The translations under genes and the position numbers were made by a program. From Thalassovita sp. (GTDB taxonomy: Bacteria > Pseudomonadota > Alphaproteobacteria > Rhodobacterales > Rhodobacteraceae), in assembly GCA_017792425.1 (NCBI GenBank), contig CP051233.1:3125998-3189997 (forward strand): a stretch of 64,000 bases of DNA, in the 5' to 3' direction. Below, piece after piece: positions 61,564 to 64,000 of this stretch; the stretch's first letter is position 1, and the number at the start of each line of letters is the position of its first letter. Under the pieces are notes generated by a model. It was not told the DNA's origin and ran no database searches. It was given only the letters and a program-made list of their open reading frames with translations.

Positions 61564-63135
61564 GTGAAAGACCTGCGCACAAGGCTGGCCCGTCCGGGCC
61601 TGCTGGCTACCGTATTCATCTGGCTGGTGGTTGCCACCTCCGTTCCCCTGCGCGCCGCGCCCTACGCGGCGATGGTTATGGACGCCCGATCCGGCGAAGT
61701 CCTCCACTCTACCAACGCCGACACCCGCCTGCACCCGGCCTCTCTGACCAAGATGATGACGCTTTATATCGCGTTCGAGGCAGTGGAGCGCGGCGAAATC
61801 AGCCTGGACACGATGGTGCGCATTTCCCGCAACGCCGCAGCGGAACCGCCGTCAAAGCTGGGGCTTCAGGCCGGCCAGCGGATCAAGCTGCGCTACCTGA
61901 TCCGCGCCGCGGCGGTGAAATCTGCCAATGATGCCGCCACCGCCATCGGTGAAGCGATCGAAGGCAGCGAAGCCGCCTTTGCCCGCCGCATGAACCGCAC
62001 CGCCAAGGCGATGGGCATGACCCGTACGACCTTCAAAAACGCCAACGGGCTGACCCGCGAAGGCCACCTGTCCACCGCCCGCGACATGACCATCCTGGGG
62101 CGGCACATCCTGTATGACTACCCCGAATACTACAACCTGTTCAGCCGCAAATCCGCCGATGCCGGGATGCGCACGGTGAACAACACCAACCGCCGCCTGC
62201 TGGACGCCTATCGCGGTGCGGACGGGATCAAGACCGGCTATACCCGCGCGGCGGGCTTCAACCTTGTGGCCTCTGCCGAACGCGGCAGCGAACGCATCAT
62301 CGCCACGGTGTTTGGCGGCCGGTCCACCGCGACCCGCAACGCGCAGGTGGCCGAACTGCTGGATCTTGGCTTCCGCCGGGCGCCCAGCCGCGTCGCCTTG
62401 CGCAAACCGGACCGCCCGGCCTATGTCGGTCCGGGCAAGTCCGGCGGCTCTGACGATACCACGCCGGGCGCGGCGGGCAAAACCATCCGCCTTGTCACCG
62501 CCGTCCCCAAAAGCCTGCGCCCGCAGACCCGTCCGGGCAGTGCCCAGCCCCCCGTTCTGGTCGCGGTCAAAGAGGACATCAACAACGCGCTGCAAGAGGT
62601 CATGGCCGAACAGCAGGAACAGGCCCCCGCCGCCGCCCTGCCGGAAAACACGGCCACGCCCGATCAACCATCGCCCCGGATGCGCCCCGAAAACCTGGTC
62701 CTCGCCAGCACCGAACCGCAGTCCGCCGTCACGCGGGCCGTGGCGACCGCAATTGCCGACACCGTAACCGAAGCCGTTGCAGACACCGTGGCGTTGGCCG
62801 ATCCAGCCCCCGAACCCGATACAGAAACCGCGGCACTTGCGCTGTCCCCCGCCCCCGAACCGCAAAGAGAGGTCGTCACCCGGATCAGCACTTCTGGCGG
62901 GCGGCACTGGGGCATCAACGTGGGCCGCTATCCCAGCCGTTATGCCGCCGAAAAGGTGCTGCTGAAAACCGCGCTGGCCGAAATGGCCACGCTGGACGGC
63001 AGCCTGCGCAAGGTGGTGAATCGCAAGGGCGGGTTCGAGGCGAATTTCATGGGCCTGACCCGCGAAGGCGCGGACGAAGCCTGCCGCCGCCTGACCGCGC
63101 GCCAGATCGAATGCCAGATGGTCGGCCCCAGCTAG
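61564..63135 (+). CDS. D-alanyl-D-alanine carboxypeptidase with SPOR domain
   Basis: 523 residues from the GTG at 61564, which has AAGG 8 bases upstream; another GTG at 61558 is too close to it. A signal peptide (about 1-31) is followed by a penicillin-binding S11 domain with PASLTKMM (Ser about 60), KSANDAA near 117 and KTGYT near 224. After a Pro/Ala-rich linker, a SPOR domain (about 448-523) binds denuded peptidoglycan at division sites. It trims stem peptides. Confidence 0.93.
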   Translation: MKDLRTRLARPGLLATVFIWLVVATSVPLRAAPYAAMVMDARSGEVLHSTNADTRLHPASLTKMMTLYIAFEAVERGEISLDTMVRISRNAAAEPPSKLGLQAGQRIKLRYLIRAAAVKSANDAATAIGEAIEGSEAAFARRMNRTAKAMGMTRTTFKNANGLTREGHLSTARDMTILGRHILYDYPEYYNLFSRKSADAGMRTVNNTNRRLLDAYRGADGIKTGYTRAAGFNLVASAERGSERIIATVFGGRSTATRNAQVAELLDLGFRRAPSRVALRKPDRPAYVGPGKSGGSDDTTPGAAGKTIRLVTAVPKSLRPQTRPGSAQPPVLVAVKEDINNALQEVMAEQQEQAPAAALPENTATPDQPSPRMRPENLVLASTEPQSAVTRAVATAIADTVTEAVADTVALADPAPEPDTETAALALSPAPEPQREVVTRISTSGGRHWGINVGRYPSRYAAEKVLLKTALAEMATLDGSLRKVVNRKGGFEANFMGLTREGADEACRRLTARQIECQMVGPS

Positions 63136-63168
63136 GCCGCCCGGCACGCTGTCACATGAAAATACCCA

Positions 63169-63327
63169 TCAGGGCTTGGGCTTGTCGTCCCATTCGCCCG
63201 ACAGGATGCGCTGGCTGTTGCCGTCCGGGTCGTCATACTGGTTTGACCGCACGGTGTAGACGAAAGCCAGCAGGCCCACGCCGCCCAGCACCAGCGAAAT
63301 CGGGATCAGGTAGGACAGGACTTCCAT
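63169..63327 (-). CDS. ccoS: Cytochrome cbb3 oxidase assembly protein CcoS
   Basis: 52 residues: one membrane helix (about 5-25, LSYLIPISLVLGGVGLLAF) then a short acidic tail with QYDDPDGNSQRIL, the CcoS pattern. It helps insert copper and haem cofactors into CcoN. It starts 7 bases after ccoI ends, on the same strand. Confidence 0.93.
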   Translation of the reverse strand: MEVLSYLIPISLVLGGVGLLAFVYTVRSNQYDDPDGNSQRILSGEWDDKPKP

Positions 63328-63334
63328 ATTCGGG

Positions 63335-64000
63335 TTACCTCAGGCGCAGGGCGTTCAGCGACACTGTAATCGAACTGGTGGACATGGCCAAGGCCGCAAC
63401 CAGCGGCGTCGCCAGACCGGCCACCGCCAGCGGCACCGCGATCACGTTGTACCAGGTGGCGATCTGGAAATTCTCGCGGATGCGCTTGGTCGCGCGCTGC
63501 GCGGTATCCAGCGCGTCGGCGATCGGGCTCAGGTCGCCGCCCAGCAGCACGATATCCGACGCCACCCGCGCCGCATCCAGCGCCGAGGCGGGCGAAATGG
63601 ACACATGCGCGGCGGCCAACGCGGCGGTGTCGTTCAGCCCGTCACCCACCATCAGCACATGCTTGCCCTGCCCGGTCAGATGCGCGATCCGCGCGGCCTT
63701 GTCGGTCGGCAGGGCCTCGGCCATCCAATGCGCGATGCCCAGACGGTCCGCCAGCGTTTCCACGGCCCGCGTCCCGTCGCCGGAAATCAGGATCACCTCT
63801 TTCCCGGCCTTCAGCAGCGCCGAAACGGACTCTGCCGCGCCCGCGCGCAACCGGTCGGTAAAGGTAAAGGCGCGCGGCGGCTCGCCCGCGACAGACAGGA
63901 AGGCGGCGGTCTGGTCCTGCGCCTCGGCCCCGACCCAGGCCGCGCGGCCCAGACGGACCCGCGTGCCGTTCCACTGCGCCTCTGTGCCATAGCCGGGCAC
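63335..64000 (-). CDS. ccoI: Copper P-type ATPase CcoI (FixI), C-terminal part
   Basis: The 221-residue C-terminal part of a P1B ATPase; the N-terminal part with metal-binding and phosphorylation sites lies beyond the window edge. The P-domain has MVGDGLNDTAALAAAHVSIS, and two membrane segments follow. The gene order ccoI-ccoS marks the Cu pump for cbb3 oxidase. The rest of the cco cluster is presumably to the right. Confidence 0.9.
   Translation of the reverse strand: MPGYGTEAQWNGTRVRLGRAAWVGAEAQDQTAAFLSVAGEPPRAFTFTDRLRAGAAESVSALLKAGKEVILISGDGTRAVETLADRLGIAHWMAEALPTDKAARIAHLTGQGKHVLMVGDGLNDTAALAAAHVSISPASALDAARVASDIVLLGGDLSPIADALDTAQRATKRIRENFQIATWYNVIAVPLAVAGLATPLVAALAMSTSSITVSLNALRLR

Overview
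The window is one stretch of a visibly G+C-rich alphaproteobacterial chromosome, most likely from the Roseobacter/Rhodobacteraceae (Paracoccaceae) group. The evidence is the 5' end of an alphaproteobacterial-type 16S rRNA with short variable loops, an F1 ATP synthase operon atpHAGDC kept apart from Fo, a Zur-regulated znu locus, family-typical genes (DUF2161, DUF2125, TIGR01459 HAD, Hint-domain protein, CcoS/CcoI), and a short intergenic repeat of the kind common in this group. Almost all genes are ordinary chromosomal genes in tight operons. I saw no prophage, insertion sequence, tRNA gene or CRISPR array.

Layout. 1-963: 5' part of a 16S rRNA gene (minus) with its leader, boxA and promoter. 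964-7466: a minus-strand run of three exported proteins, a WD40-caspase, a MEMO-like/CapA-like fusion and a MORN-repeat protein; this is the most unusual gene set here. 7641-9290: a metallo-beta-lactamase-fold hydrolase and a DUF4202 protein. 9292-12336: divergent znuA / zur-znuC-znuB with two facing Zur operators. 12368-19877: a CbiX-like chelatase, a DMT transporter, a small membrane protein, groESL with CIRCE, DUF2161, Mn-type pyrophosphatase, a lipoprotein between twin terminators and a HAD phosphatase. 19979-25837: MaoC hydratase, ribF-ycgN-ltaE, a hydrolase/isomerase pair, prs and an H-type lectin protein. 25950-30837: F1 ATP synthase operon with a candidate FNR box and a palindrome upstream. 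31190-36217: methyltransferase, gloB, clpA, M23 peptidase.

36218-46456: OmpA-like/ExbB-like pair, ChaC, DUF2125, extensin-like protein, tyrC-hisC, UPF0114 protein, rpsD, Hint protein. 46877-49641: nirBD nitrite reductase behind a leader whose two hairpins look like an ANTAR (NasT-type) target. 49706-54511: hpaR and a partial homoprotocatechuate (hpa) meta-cleavage cluster with two flavoenzymes. 54569-57768: haem genes hemC, hemE, hemF, with hemC apparently leaderless. 57835-61398: an SDR with a degenerate active site, RsmC-like methyltransferase, clpS, HAD, GNAT. 61564-64000: D,D-carboxypeptidase with SPOR domain, then ccoS and the 3' part of ccoI, which runs off the window.

How the parts connect. 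Zinc uptake is a self-contained Zur regulon. Haem synthesis (hemC, hemE, hemF), cbb3 oxidase assembly (ccoI, ccoS) and the FNR-type box before atpH are all consistent with a respiratory bacterium that adjusts to oxygen. nirBD and the hpa genes point to nitrite assimilation and use of aromatic compounds. All assignments come from reading the sequence; no database search was run.
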